Below the pieces are notes generated by a model. The model had not been told where the DNA came from. It did not search any database and saw nothing but the letters and a program-made list of their open reading frames with translations. From the NCBI GenBank assembly GCA_944383785.1, contig CALWQV010000003.1, forward strand, positions 1-64,000: 64,000 nt of DNA, written 5' to 3'. Below are positions 40,094 to 48,811 of the stretch, piece after piece; the stretch's first letter is position 1; every line of letters begins with the position of its first letter. The position numbers and the translations under genes were made by a program. This stretch comes from an uncultured Enterocloster sp. (GTDB lineage Bacteria; Bacillota; Clostridia; Lachnospirales; Lachnospiraceae).

Positions 40094-41479
40094 ATGAAAA
40101 CCGGTCAGGAAAAAAGTGAAATTCGGAAATTAGCGGAATGGATTCATGATATGTCCTGGGAAAAAATGCCCGGTAAAGTCCAGGAGGCCGCCGGCCTGCG
40201 GGTGCTGGACTTGGTGGGAGCCGGCCTGGGAGCGGTGAAGGATCCCTTAATGGAGGCGGTAATCGCCTCCTACGGGAGCCGCTATGGGCGAGGGCCTGCT
40301 TCTGTGTGGGGCCGGAGTGAGAAATTTCCGGTGGAAATAGCCGCCAAGGTCAACGCCATGCTGGCCCATACCCTGGAGCTGGACGATGTCCACCCGGCCT
40401 CCAAGACCCACGGCAGCGCCAGCATCATCCCTGCCGCCTGGGCATTGGCGGAAAGCCTTCACAGCAGCGGCGAGGAATTTTTGACGGCTGTGATTTGCGG
40501 CTATGAGGTGACGGCCCGCATCGGTATGGCCTTGGGAGTGACGGCCCACCGGAAGAAAGGCTGGCACGCTACCGCTACCTGCGGTATCTTTGGCTGCGCC
40601 GCCGCCGGAGCTAAACTTTTGGGACTGGAAACGGAACAGATCATCTGGGCCCTTGGAATGGCGGGAACCCAGAGCGGCGGCCTTTGGGCCTTCCTGGGAG
40701 ACGGGGCAAGCTGCAAGGCGCTGCACCCGGGCCACTGCGCCGCCTGCGGGCTGGACGCCGCCTTTTTGGCGGAGGCTGGCATGACAGGGCCAGAGCATAT
40801 CCTGGACGCGGAGGACGGAGGGCTGCTGGCGGCGATGTCCGATGATTATGACCTTTCCAAAGCGGGAGCGGGCCTGGGGGAGGTATGGGAGATCCTGAAT
40901 ATGGACGTAAAGCCCTACCCCTGCTGCCGGAGCATCCACTGCATCATTGACGGGGTTCTTAAAATCCGAGACAAAATGATGGAAAAAGGGCTGTCCGCAG
41001 AGGAACTGAGGGAAATGCGGGTTTACACTTATCAGGTGGGATTTAAACAGTGCGCCGTAAGCGAGGGCTGTTTAAATCCAAGATCGCCGCTGGACGCGAA
41101 ATTCTCTTCCCCCTACGGGGCGGCGGCGGCCCTGCTGTTCGGCAAGGTGACCAGACAGGAATATGAGCCTTCGGTCATCGAAGATCCCAGAGTGAAGGCC
41201 CTGATCCGGAAGATTTCCGTGGAGCCCGATGAAGAGCTGAGCGGCCAGTATCCGGCTCACTGGGGCTGCCGTATTCTGACGGAGTTTGCGGATGGAACCA
41301 GATTCTCGGAGGCAATCCAGGATCCTTCCGGCAGCTTTCAGAACCCCCTTTCTCTCAAACAGCTGGAGGATAAGGCGGAAAGCCTTATCGGCGCGGCATT
41401 TCCCGGACGGGAGAAGGAAATTGCGGATCAGCTGTGGAATATCGCAGAGTGGGAACAGATGCCGAAGCTGGGGAGATAA
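40094..41479 (+). CDS. MmgE/PrpD-family protein
   Basis: A 461-residue member of the family that includes 2-methylcitrate dehydratase (PrpD) and cis-aconitate decarboxylase. I see HTLELDDVHPASKTHGSASIIPAAWA (the conserved His/Asp-rich helix), GYEVTARIGMALG, GWHATATCGIFGCAAAGAKLLG, GDGASCKALHPGHCAACGLDAA and KPYPCCRSIHCIID. It is the last gene of the operon, 11 bases after the hydratase. Dehydration of a citrate analogue and decarboxylation of aconitate (to itaconate) are both known reactions in the family; sequence alone does not decide. Confidence 0.88.
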   Translation: MKTGQEKSEIRKLAEWIHDMSWEKMPGKVQEAAGLRVLDLVGAGLGAVKDPLMEAVIASYGSRYGRGPASVWGRSEKFPVEIAAKVNAMLAHTLELDDVHPASKTHGSASIIPAAWALAESLHSSGEEFLTAVICGYEVTARIGMALGVTAHRKKGWHATATCGIFGCAAAGAKLLGLETEQIIWALGMAGTQSGGLWAFLGDGASCKALHPGHCAACGLDAAFLAEAGMTGPEHILDAEDGGLLAAMSDDYDLSKAGAGLGEVWEILNMDVKPYPCCRSIHCIIDGVLKIRDKMMEKGLSAEELREMRVYTYQVGFKQCAVSEGCLNPRSPLDAKFSSPYGAAAALLFGKVTRQEYEPSVIEDPRVKALIRKISVEPDEELSGQYPAHWGCRILTEFADGTRFSEAIQDPSGSFQNPLSLKQLEDKAESLIGAAFPGREKEIADQLWNIAEWEQMPKLGR

Positions 41480-41500
41480 TTTAATCATCATGCAGTATAA

Positions 41501-41534
41501 GGGCGCGGCTAGGAACCGCGCCCTGCTGTTTTTA
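41501..41534 (+). terminator. Terminator of the tricarboxylate-type operon
   Basis: A GGGCGCGG / CCGCGCCC stem with short loop, then TGCTGTTTTTAG. Confidence 0.85.
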
Positions 41535-41549
41535 GAACCGCGGGGCGTA

Positions 41550-41598
41550 TTGACAGGGAAAACAAGATAATTTATAATAGAATTACCCGATAGGTAAT
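41550..41598 (+). promoter_or_regulatory. Consensus promoter and operator of the toxin-antitoxin operon
   Basis: TTGACA at 41550-41555 and TATAAT at 41573-41578 are 17 bp apart, a perfect consensus promoter. Immediately downstream ATTACC-N5-GGTAAT (41582-41598) covers the start point, as expected for autorepression by the HigA-type antitoxin. Confidence 0.75.
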
Positions 41599-41624
41599 AT
41601 TAATGGAACACGGAGAAGGTAAGC

Positions 41625-41996
41625 TTGAAACTTGAATACGCATCAGATAAAGTCAAATTACAATGCACGAGTATAAAAGCTGCAAAAAAGCTTTTTGGCG
41701 GGAATGCGGAGCTATCTACAAGCCTTTTATCAAGGGTGAATGCCCTTGGTAATGCCGAAACGATCAAGGATATTATTGTGCAGCCCGTTTTTAGATTTCA
41801 TAAACTGAAGCATAAAAAAGGTAGAAACCTAGAAGGATATTTTGCGATTGATGTGAAATCAATTAGAGAGCCGTGGAGAATTATTTTACAGCCATTAAAT
41901 CAAGACAGGCAACCTTATGATCCATGTAATATTGATGAAATAGCGGAATGCGTAAGAATTGTAGAGATTCTGGAGGTGAGCAGACACTATGAGTAA
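41625..41996 (+). CDS. HigB-like toxin of a type II toxin-antitoxin system
   Basis: A 123-residue RelE/HigB-superfamily protein. HigB toxins are ribosome-dependent mRNA nucleases. The family pattern is present as KLKHKKGRNLEGYFAIDVKSIREPWRIILQP, a basic beta-sheet with the terminal Arg used in catalysis, and ECVRIVEILEVSRHYE at the end. It is longer than classical HigB (about 92), with an N-terminal helix (KAAKKLFGGNAELSTSLLSRVNALG) that is usual in this clostridial subtype. Gene order is toxin first, overlapping the antitoxin by eight bases. It is AT-rich compared with its neighbours. Confidence 0.8.
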   Translation: MKLEYASDKVKLQCTSIKAAKKLFGGNAELSTSLLSRVNALGNAETIKDIIVQPVFRFHKLKHKKGRNLEGYFAIDVKSIREPWRIILQPLNQDRQPYDPCNIDEIAECVRIVEILEVSRHYE

Positions 41997-43062
41997 TTAT
42001 ATTGAATATAAGGATAAAATCGCGTTCCATCCCGGCTATTATATTAAAGAAATCGTTGAAAATAGCGGCCTTACGCAGGAGGATTTTGCCAAGAGGCTGG
42101 ATACGACGCCGAAAAATCTTAGCTTGCTGATTAGAGGAGAACAGAATTTATCGATCGATATAGCGATGAAATTATCCAGAATGATGAGCACAAGCATCAG
42201 CTATTGGCTGAGTTTGCAGAGTACGTATGAGGCTTTGATTGGGGAATTTAAATCAGATGAAGAACTTATGAAAGAACGAGAGGTATTTAGTTGCATCGAT
42301 TATAAGTATTTTCGAATCCATTATGGCTTGCCGGATTTGCCTAGAAAAAAAGACGAGCAGATTAAGAGGCTCAGAGAGTTTTTGAATGTATCTACGCTTA
42401 CGGTATTTGCTGACCGGGATATGACAGTTAGCTTTAGAAGTGCTGGGAAAGAGCTGACAGCGGCAAATATTATCAAAGCAAATATAATGGTTCAAATTGC
42501 GATCAATCAGACATTAAAGATAAAGGCGCCGAAATTTAATAAAAGGAAGCTGGAAGACTCTGCAAAATACGCGCTGACTTTGACTAAAAATCATGATACG
42601 TTTTACCCTCTGATTCGGGAGGCATTTCTTAAAGCAGGGGTAGTTTTTTGTATTTTGCCGAATTTCTCCGGTTCAAAGATAAATGGTGCTACAAAAAAAG
42701 TGGGCGATCACATTATGCTGATGGTCAATGATAGAAGGCTAAATGCGGATACATTTTGGTTTACGCTGTTTCATGAGATTGGCCATATTATGAATGGGGA
42801 TTATGGGATTTCTTTTGAAAAGGAAAGTGGACAGCAGGAAGAAACCGCGAATCAGTATGCGGCGGACAGCTTGATTCCACCAGAGGAATATCATAAATTT
42901 TTATTGGAAAAGAAATTTGATGAAGTATCGATTAAAACTTTCGCTGACCAGATTGACCGGGATCCGGGAATTATTGTGGGGAGGCTTCAAAATGATGGAA
43001 TTGTCGGATTTGACGACTGGAGGATGAAGCCGTTACGCCATAAATATGTGGTAAAAATTTAA
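41989..43062 (+). CDS. HigA-type antitoxin fused to ImmA/IrrE metallopeptidase
   Basis: A 357-residue fusion. Residues 10-75 form an XRE/HigA HTH (FHPGYYIKEIVENSGLTQEDFAKRLDTT...LLIRGEQNLSIDIAMKLS). The C-terminal half is an ImmA/IrrE domain with the zinc-peptidase motif HEIGHIMNGD (HExxH about residue 262). The HTH part would neutralise HigB and repress the operon. The peptidase part, which in ImmA cleaves repressors, suggests built-in proteolytic derepression. Fusions of this form are known in Firmicutes. It ends at a terminator and the next genes are convergent. Confidence 0.88.
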   Translation: MSNYIEYKDKIAFHPGYYIKEIVENSGLTQEDFAKRLDTTPKNLSLLIRGEQNLSIDIAMKLSRMMSTSISYWLSLQSTYEALIGEFKSDEELMKEREVFSCIDYKYFRIHYGLPDLPRKKDEQIKRLREFLNVSTLTVFADRDMTVSFRSAGKELTAANIIKANIMVQIAINQTLKIKAPKFNKRKLEDSAKYALTLTKNHDTFYPLIREAFLKAGVVFCILPNFSGSKINGATKKVGDHIMLMVNDRRLNADTFWFTLFHEIGHIMNGDYGISFEKESGQQEETANQYAADSLIPPEEYHKFLLEKKFDEVSIKTFADQIDRDPGIIVGRLQNDGIVGFDDWRMKPLRHKYVVKI

Positions 43063-43064
43063 AG

Positions 43065-43108
43065 AAAAGCCCTGCAAAGACTGAGCAGATCAGCCAGCGG
43101 GGCTTTTT
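43065..43108. terminator. Terminator between convergent genes
   Basis: AAAAGCCC and GGGGCTTTTT arms lie just after the HigA stop and before the DUF401 stop on the other strand. A and T runs on both sides allow bidirectional use. Confidence 0.75.
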
Positions 43109-43116
43109 AGATTCAC

Positions 43117-44322
43117 TTACAATCCCATCCCTCTCATCACTACATAAATCCCACAGGAGAGCACGAACATGATCGCGGTTACCGGGATTGTCAGCAGGAA
43201 AATCCGGTTGATGGTGGTGCGAAACTGATCCGCGCACAGAGTCAGGCAGATATGGGTAGGACACAGCTGGGAGGCCAGATGGCCTGCGCTGGCCAAGAGG
43301 ATTGTCATGGATAAGCTTCCGCTCCCCGCCGCCAGAGCCGCCGGAAATACCACCGGAATCATAGCGGTAAAGTTGCTGAGGATGGAGCCTGAGAGCATGA
43401 TCAGCCCGTATACCAGGAAGGCTGGGATGGGAAGGGCTTCCAGCCCCGCCAGAAGCTGGGCCGGAGCCTCCGTATGTCCTAATATTTCGGTGAAAATCAG
43501 GATTGTAGCCACCATCAAAAGCATATGCCAGTCCAGGGATTTTTTTAACAGTTCCGGAGCGTCCTTAAAGGAATGGCTGGCAATAAATAAAAGCAGGATA
43601 ACCGCCAGAACAGCCAGGGCTGTGGGAATCCGTACCGCCAGAATCAAGAAAATAATCAGGAATACCGGCCACATATTCTGAGCCAGATGGCCCAGAAGAG
43701 CCAGAGGTCTTTCTGCGGATTCGCGGATTTCCATTTTGGATGCCGCCGGGCGCAGGTAGATCCAGTAGGGGATCACAGCGTTAAACAGCGTATAGGGCAG
43801 CATAAAAAGCAGGAACTTCCACTCCGGAACACGGCTGACAGCGCACATGAGAATCACGTTGGTGTAGACCGGCAGCAAGGCCTCCGGAATATGGCGGAAA
43901 TAGGTAGTGATAAAGGCCATATGGTCCGGATCCAGCTTTCCCTCACAGCTATCCCGCACCATGGAACCGGCGATGAGGACGGAACCGGGGGCGGGCAGGA
44001 GGCCCACCATGGCGGGAGCTACCGCCGCGCTTAAAGCCTCGCTGGAACAAAGGAAGGCGATGCTGTCCTTGGCCTTTAAAAGCATCTGCTGGCGCTCCAT
44101 GAGATTTTGCAGCAGAATCAGGCCGTAGGTAATAAAAAGCAGCTCCAGGCAGGAACGGGAGACGAGGGTGGTTCCGGCCATCGTCAGCAGATCCGGCATG
44201 GAGATTCCATAAAACAGAGCGGTTTCCAGGGAGGCGATGAGAACCGCCCCCCATAATGGCCATTTGAAGTGAATCAGCAGGATGATCGTGAAAAAAACGG
44301 CCGCCATTTTCACATAGAACAT
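43117..44322 (-). CDS. DUF401 family membrane protein
   Basis: A 401-residue protein with about ten membrane spans, recognised as DUF401 (a putative permease of the ion-transporter type). Typical features are MVGLLPAPGSVLIAGSMV, ITTYFRHIPEALLPVYTNVILM and LASQLCPTHICLTLCADQF; the last two resemble the family's re-entrant and motif regions. Function is unproven but an anion or organic-acid carrier is likely. It is the second gene of an operon with an SDR, 10 bases downstream and behind GGGAGG, under LacI-type control. Confidence 0.8.
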   Translation of the reverse strand: MFYVKMAAVFFTIILLIHFKWPLWGAVLIASLETALFYGISMPDLLTMAGTTLVSRSCLELLFITYGLILLQNLMERQQMLLKAKDSIAFLCSSEALSAAVAPAMVGLLPAPGSVLIAGSMVRDSCEGKLDPDHMAFITTYFRHIPEALLPVYTNVILMCAVSRVPEWKFLLFMLPYTLFNAVIPYWIYLRPAASKMEIRESAERPLALLGHLAQNMWPVFLIIFLILAVRIPTALAVLAVILLLFIASHSFKDAPELLKKSLDWHMLLMVATILIFTEILGHTEAPAQLLAGLEALPIPAFLVYGLIMLSGSILSNFTAMIPVVFPAALAAGSGSLSMTILLASAGHLASQLCPTHICLTLCADQFRTTINRIFLLTIPVTAIMFVLSCGIYVVMRGMGL

Positions 44323-44332
44323 AGAAACCTCC

Positions 44333-45088
44333 CTACAGCATCACGTCTCCGGAATTAGGCCCTAAGGTCTGGCCGGTAAAGAGGTTTCCATCCGGGTCAG
44401 AAGCCAGAAACAAGGCGGCGGGAGCTACCTCCCAGGGTTCGCCGAAACGGCCCAGGGGAAGGGAGGCCAGCTTGTCCGCCTGCCATTTTGGGGTGCATCC
44501 CTCATAGAAGAAAGGCGTCTTGATGGGGCCGGGGGCGATGCAGTTGGCATTGACGCCCCGGGTGCTGACTTCACGGGCAAGGGATTTGGTGAAACCGATG
44601 ATGCCAGCCTTGGCGGCGCTGTAGTGGGCGCTGTCTACTCCGCCGATCTGACCAAGTTGGGAGGTAATGTTGATAATCCGTCCGAAGCCCTGGCTCAGCA
44701 TATGGGGAAGGGCGTAGTGGCAGCAGAGGTAGACGCTGCGCAGGTTGCAGGCGATCATGCGGTCCCACTGGGCGGGCTCCATGTGCTCCACGGACACCTG
44801 ATGATTGATGCCGGCGCTGCAGACCAGGATATCCAGATGGCCGAAGCGCTCCGTGAATTTGCGGATCATCGCTTGGACTTCATCTTCTTTGGTTACATCC
44901 GCCTGAAAAAGTTCTGTCTGACCTGGGCGGGCGCTATCCAGTTCCGCCTTCAGGGCTGACGCCTCCTCGTCTGTATTCAGATAGTTGACGCCTACCTGGG
45001 CGCCTTCTTTTGAGAAGAGGCGGACGATCTCGCGCCCGATGCCGGTGGATCCGCCTGTAATAAGAGCTGTTTTTCCTTCTAATTTCAT
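44333..45088 (-). CDS. SDR-family oxidoreductase (FabG-like)
   Basis: A 251-residue classical short-chain dehydrogenase. It has the cofactor motif ALITGGSTGIGREI (TGxxxGxG), DVTKEDEV, VCSAGINHQVS (NAG variant), the catalytic Ser and YxxxK in HYSAAKAGIIGFTKSLA, and GPIKTPFFYEG. NAD versus NADP preference is not clear. It leads the SDR-DUF401 operon. Its promoter carries the operator motif also found before the nucleoside operon, so it may oxidise a sugar or sugar acid imported by its partner. Confidence 0.9.
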   Translation of the reverse strand: MKLEGKTALITGGSTGIGREIVRLFSKEGAQVGVNYLNTDEEASALKAELDSARPGQTELFQADVTKEDEVQAMIRKFTERFGHLDILVCSAGINHQVSVEHMEPAQWDRMIACNLRSVYLCCHYALPHMLSQGFGRIINITSQLGQIGGVDSAHYSAAKAGIIGFTKSLAREVSTRGVNANCIAPGPIKTPFFYEGCTPKWQADKLASLPLGRFGEPWEVAPAALFLASDPDGNLFTGQTLGPNSGDVML

Positions 45089-45173
45089 AGTAAAATCCCC
45101 CTTACTGTAAAAATCTTCCGCAGCCGTCCGATCGAAAACGGCTGCGATTCCAGATACAGCGCGCTATGGTGGT

Positions 45174-45216
45174 AGTATAGAATAGTTTGAGTAAAAAATC
45201 AAGATAAAACGTTTAA
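45174..45216 (-). promoter_or_regulatory. Promoter and LacI operator of the SDR-DUF401 operon
   Basis: On the minus strand TTGATT (45202-45197), 17 bp, TATACT (45179-45174). Immediately upstream is TAAAACGTTTAA (45205-45216), the same operator core as at 46501 and 46538. A GCAGCCGT/ACGGCTGC hairpin (about 45120-45145) lies in the leader. Confidence 0.65.
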
Positions 45217-45232
45217 TCAAATAATAAAAATT

Positions 45233-45258
45233 CAGCGCGGAGATTTTTCTCCGCGCTG
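45233..45258 (-). terminator. Terminator of the LacI-family gene
   Basis: A perfect CAGCGCGGAG / CTCCGCGCTG stem. On the minus strand it is followed by AATTTTTATT. Confidence 0.8.
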
Positions 45259-45279
45259 CGTGCGTCATCAGATGGAATT

Positions 45280-46326
45280 TTAGGCCTGGGCCGGGGGCTG
45301 CAGCATCCGGGTGCTCTTCCTTACGATCAGCTGCAGGTCAAAGGTGGAGACAACAGGCTCGGCCGACGGTTCCTCCGAGGCGTGGATTAGGATCCGGGCG
45401 CTCTCCTTGCCCATCTCGTAGATGGGCTGGCGCACGGTGGTCAGAGGGACGCTTAAGATGCTGGATACAAAGTGGTCGTCGTACCCCACTACGGACACGT
45501 CATCGGGAACAGAAAGGTTGTATTTGTTCAGCCCGTTGTACACGCCGCAGGCCATCAGGTCGTTGAAAGCGAAAACGGCGGTAAAATTTCGTATGATACA
45601 TGTATCGACAGCGTTAAGTCCTGCCCGGTAGGAGTAGTCCCCCTCATAGACCATGGCCTCATCCCATGGAAGGGAGTAGTCCGCAAATGCCTTTTTGCAG
45701 CCTTCCAGACGGCTTTCTGATCCTTCAAGTCCTGCTGGGCCGGAGATAAAAAGAATCTTGCGGTGGCCTAGGGACAACAGATGGCGAGTGGCCATATAGC
45801 CGCCGGTTTCGTGGTTGCAGATCACTGCGTTGGCCGGAGGCCGGTAGTTGGTCAGGTCCATCTGAACCATAGGGATTTTCAATGAGAATACCAAATCCTG
45901 GTTGCTGGTGTAGGTGGACATAGATGAGTCTCCGGAGCACGGAGTTACTACCAGGGCGATTCCATCTATATTTTTAGAAGATAGGGTTTCAATATACTGC
46001 CGTTCCCGCTCCGGGTTGGAGTTGGTGGAGCAGAGGATCATGGTGTATCCCAGCTTCTGGCAGGCATCCTCCATCCCCTTGGCATAGCTGGCGTAGTAGT
46101 CGTTGCGGATATCCGGGATGATGAGGCCTAGTGTATAGCTGCGCCTGGTTTTCAGGCTGACCGCCGCGTAATTGGGATGGTAGCCCATCTCCTGGGCCAG
46201 GGCGCGGATCTGTTCCTTGGTCTGCTCGGAAATCCGCGAGGGGCGGTCGTTTAAAACCAGAGAAACGGTAGCCGGGGACAAGCCGGCCTTTCTGGCAATG
46301 TCTTTAATTGTAACCTTTGTTGACAA
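45280..46326 (-). CDS. LacI-family transcriptional regulator
   Basis: A 348-residue repressor. The N-terminal LacI HTH (VTIKDIARKAGLSPATVSLVLNDRPSRISEQT) and hinge are clear, followed by a periplasmic-binding-like effector domain (YTLGLIIPDIRNDYYASYAKGMEDA). The start is TTG 46326 with GGAGGA eight bases upstream; the frame extends to 46392 without a better start. It lies between two operons whose promoters carry TAAAACGTTTAA-type operators, so it probably controls both the SDR-DUF401 and nucleoside operons. Confidence 0.9.
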   Translation of the reverse strand: MSTKVTIKDIARKAGLSPATVSLVLNDRPSRISEQTKEQIRALAQEMGYHPNYAAVSLKTRRSYTLGLIIPDIRNDYYASYAKGMEDACQKLGYTMILCSTNSNPERERQYIETLSSKNIDGIALVVTPCSGDSSMSTYTSNQDLVFSLKIPMVQMDLTNYRPPANAVICNHETGGYMATRHLLSLGHRKILFISGPAGLEGSESRLEGCKKAFADYSLPWDEAMVYEGDYSYRAGLNAVDTCIIRNFTAVFAFNDLMACGVYNGLNKYNLSVPDDVSVVGYDDHFVSSILSVPLTTVRQPIYEMGKESARILIHASEEPSAEPVVSTFDLQLIVRKSTRMLQPPAQA

Positions 46327-46493
46327 GGTCGATTCCTCCTTCCGGCAATGGCGTGATAAACGAATTTTACCATATCGCCTAAAAATTTGCAAACGTAATC
46401 TTCTTTAAAAGAAATAAATAGGCAAAAAACATAAAAGAACAGGCGTAAAATAGAGCAAATTAGATATTTCCCATAAAAAAATTAAAAAAAGTA

Positions 46494-46551
46494 TTGACAA
46501 ATCGTTTTATCAAGTGGTATATTAAAAACACAAAGAATAAACGTTTTATCA
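46494..46551 (+). promoter_or_regulatory. Promoter with two LacI operators before the nucleoside operon
   Basis: TTGACA 46494-46499, 18 bp, TATATT 46518-46523. Operator 1 (ATCGTTTTATCA, 46501-46512) fills the spacer. Operator 2 (TAAACGTTTTATCA, 46538-46551) lies just past the start point. The rest of 46327-46639 has no gene. A four-codon frame ATG-AAA-CTT-TAA (46626-46637) sits between the ribosome site and the hydrolase ATG. Confidence 0.75.
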
Positions 46552-46639
46552 CACGAATGGCCATAGATGTGTACCGTTTAGCAAAGTTTATCAGAAAAAT
46601 ATTTATCAGCGAATTGTTCAGGAGGATGAAACTTTAATT

Positions 46640-47584
46640 ATGGAGAAGATTAGACAGATTATTATTGACTGCGACCCCGGACATGACGATATTGTAGCCA
46701 TCATGCTGGCGGCCCGCAACCCCAAGATCAAGCTGCTGGGCATCACCACGGTAAATGGAAACCAGACCTTGGAGAAGGTAACCCGCAACGCCCTGAATGT
46801 GTGCCAGTACCTGGATATTGACGTTCCGGTCTGCAAGGGCCTGGCTGGCCCCATTGTGCGGGAGGCTCCGCCGGTGGAGGAACGTGTTCACGGTGATTCC
46901 GGCCTGGACGGTCCGGTGTTCCCGCCTCTTACCAAGCAGCTGGATCCCCGCCACGCGGTGGACTTTATTATTGAAACCGTGATGAACGCCAGCGAGCCGG
47001 TGACCTTGGTTCCCACAGGTCCTTTGAGCAACATCGCCATGGCGATGCGCAGAGAGCCGAAGATTCTGGAGAATATCGACGAGATCGTCCTGATGGGCGG
47101 CGCTTACCAGCATGGAAATGTAACCCCTGCCGCTGAGTTCAACATTTACGCCGATGCTGAGGCAGCTCATGTGGTATTTTCCTGCGGGCGTCCTGTAGTG
47201 ATGATGGGTCTTGACCTGACCAGGCAGGCTCTCTGCTATCCGGAGATCGTAGACCGGATGAGCAAGATTGAGACAAAGGGCGGAAAGCTGTTTGTAGATC
47301 TGATGCGGTTCTTCTGCATGACCCAGAAGAAAGTATTCGGATGGGAGGGCGGCCCGCTTCACGATCCCACCACAGTGGCGTACCTGATCGATCCCGACTG
47401 TATCGAGACGAAGGCCATGCATACGGACATCGATATCAGCGGCGGACAGAGCCATGGGCGCACCAACTGCGATTTCTTTAACCTGACGGACAAGGTAAAG
47501 AATACTAAGGTAGCCGTAAAACTTCATGTAGACCGCTTCTGGGATATTGTGGAAGAGAATTTGAAACTGTATGATCATTTATAA
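46640..47584 (+). CDS. Nucleoside hydrolase (first copy)
   Basis: A 314-residue inosine/uridine-preferring-type nucleoside hydrolase, which splits the N-glycosidic bond of a nucleoside to base and ribose. The calcium-binding signature DCDPGHDDIVAIMLA is at residues 10-24. TTVNGNQTLEKVTRNAL, PTGPLSNIAMAM, VLMGGAYQHGNVTPAAEFNIYADAEAA and the active-site His in GGPLHDPTTVAYLI follow. It opens the LacI-controlled operon. The GGAGG site is unusually far (14 bases) from the ATG, with a tiny ATG frame in between. An antisense open frame of equal length is a shadow. Confidence 0.92.
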   Translation: MEKIRQIIIDCDPGHDDIVAIMLAARNPKIKLLGITTVNGNQTLEKVTRNALNVCQYLDIDVPVCKGLAGPIVREAPPVEERVHGDSGLDGPVFPPLTKQLDPRHAVDFIIETVMNASEPVTLVPTGPLSNIAMAMRREPKILENIDEIVLMGGAYQHGNVTPAAEFNIYADAEAAHVVFSCGRPVVMMGLDLTRQALCYPEIVDRMSKIETKGGKLFVDLMRFFCMTQKKVFGWEGGPLHDPTTVAYLIDPDCIETKAMHTDIDISGGQSHGRTNCDFFNLTDKVKNTKVAVKLHVDRFWDIVEENLKLYDHL

Positions 47585-47620
47585 TCATAATAAAATTTAT
47601 TTTAAGGGAGGTTGTACTTT

Positions 47621-48778
47621 ATGAAAAAGAGACTTACGGCGTTACTGTTGACAGCGGCCATGGCAGCCAGCCTGGCAGCCTGCTCCGGCTCATCGGAAAC
47701 TGGGACTACCACTGCAGGCGGCTCTTCCGAGGCTGCGGGGAGTGAGGCTGCAGGAAGCGAGGCCGCGGATGCCTCCGAAGGGGAAGAGAATGCGGCAGAG
47801 ACCTCTGGCGAACCCTTAAAGGTGGCTCTGGTTTACTCCGGATTCCTGGGCGACCAGTCCTTTAACGACCTGGCTCACGCGGGGGCTGAGAAGGCGGTAG
47901 AGGATTTTGGGATCGAGCTTCAGGAGCTGGAGAGCGGCGAGGCGGCTGACTGGGAGGCTAACTTCGTAGCTATGGCCGACGCCGGGTATGATCTGGTAAT
48001 CGGTGTTTCCACACAGTTCCTTGATATTATGGAGCGCAATTGCCCCAACTATCCGGACACCAAGTTCGCGCTGATCGATGGCGTCAGCAACGCGGGAGAC
48101 AACGTAGTTTCCACCCTCTTTGCCCAGAATGAAGGCTCCTTCCTGGCAGGCGCGGCAGCGGCTATGTTTACTACCAAGACGGAGATCGAGGGCGTAAACG
48201 AGGAGAAGATCATCGGCTGGGTCGGCGGAATGGATATCCCCGTACTGCGTGACTTCTACGCCGGATTTGAGCAGGGCGCAAAGTACATTGATCCCGATAT
48301 CCAGATTTTACAGTCTTTCGGAAGCTCCATGACCGACGCCTTAAAGGGCCGCGAGCTGGCCAACGCTCAGATCGATCAAGGGGCAGATATCATCATGAAC
48401 GTGGCAAATATCACCGGCCTGGGCGTGATGGAAGCCTGCGCGGACCGGGGCGTATACGCCATCGGCGTTGATACCAACCAGGACAGCCTGTATCCCGGAC
48501 ACATTCTGACCTCCATGCAGAAGAATGTGGATACCTGTACCTATCAGATTATTGAGTCTGTTGTAAACGGAACTTTCGAGGGCGGCACCGCTACCTATAT
48601 GGATCTGGCCCATGACGGCGTTGGACTCACCGACTTTGCTGTGATGAAGGAGGCCCTGGGCGACCAGTTCCCCGAGGACATCGTAGAGAAGGTGGAAGAG
48701 CTGAAGGAGAAGGTTGTAAGCGGCGAGATCGTAGTAAATTCCTATGAAGGATACGAGAAACCGGAAATCGCTCAATAA
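47621..48778 (+). CDS. BMP-family nucleoside-binding lipoprotein
   Basis: A 385-residue extracellular binding protein of the Bmp/PnrA type, which binds purine and other nucleosides for ABC import. It has a signal peptide with lipobox LAAC (Cys about 21) and a Ser/Ala/Glu linker (about 22-60). The BMP core follows: KVALVYSGFLGDQSFNDLAHAG, GYDLVIGVSTQFLD, AGAAAAMFTTKTEIEGVN and GVDTNQDSLYPGHILTSMQKN. The start is ATG 47621 behind AAGGGAGG. It forms a transporter with the ATPase and two permeases downstream. Confidence 0.92.
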   Translation: MKKRLTALLLTAAMAASLAACSGSSETGTTTAGGSSEAAGSEAAGSEAADASEGEENAAETSGEPLKVALVYSGFLGDQSFNDLAHAGAEKAVEDFGIELQELESGEAADWEANFVAMADAGYDLVIGVSTQFLDIMERNCPNYPDTKFALIDGVSNAGDNVVSTLFAQNEGSFLAGAAAAMFTTKTEIEGVNEEKIIGWVGGMDIPVLRDFYAGFEQGAKYIDPDIQILQSFGSSMTDALKGRELANAQIDQGADIIMNVANITGLGVMEACADRGVYAIGVDTNQDSLYPGHILTSMQKNVDTCTYQIIESVVNGTFEGGTATYMDLAHDGVGLTDFAVMKEALGDQFPEDIVEKVEELKEKVVSGEIVVNSYEGYEKPEIAQ

Positions 48779-48811
48779 ATGTAACCGTTCCGGAATGGAA
48801 TATGTCTTGAC

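Noticed and set aside
46634..47578. 314-residue minus-strand frame opposite the first nucleoside hydrolase
   Set aside because: Exact antisense shadow of a clear enzyme; His/Gly-rich with no family features and no ribosome site.
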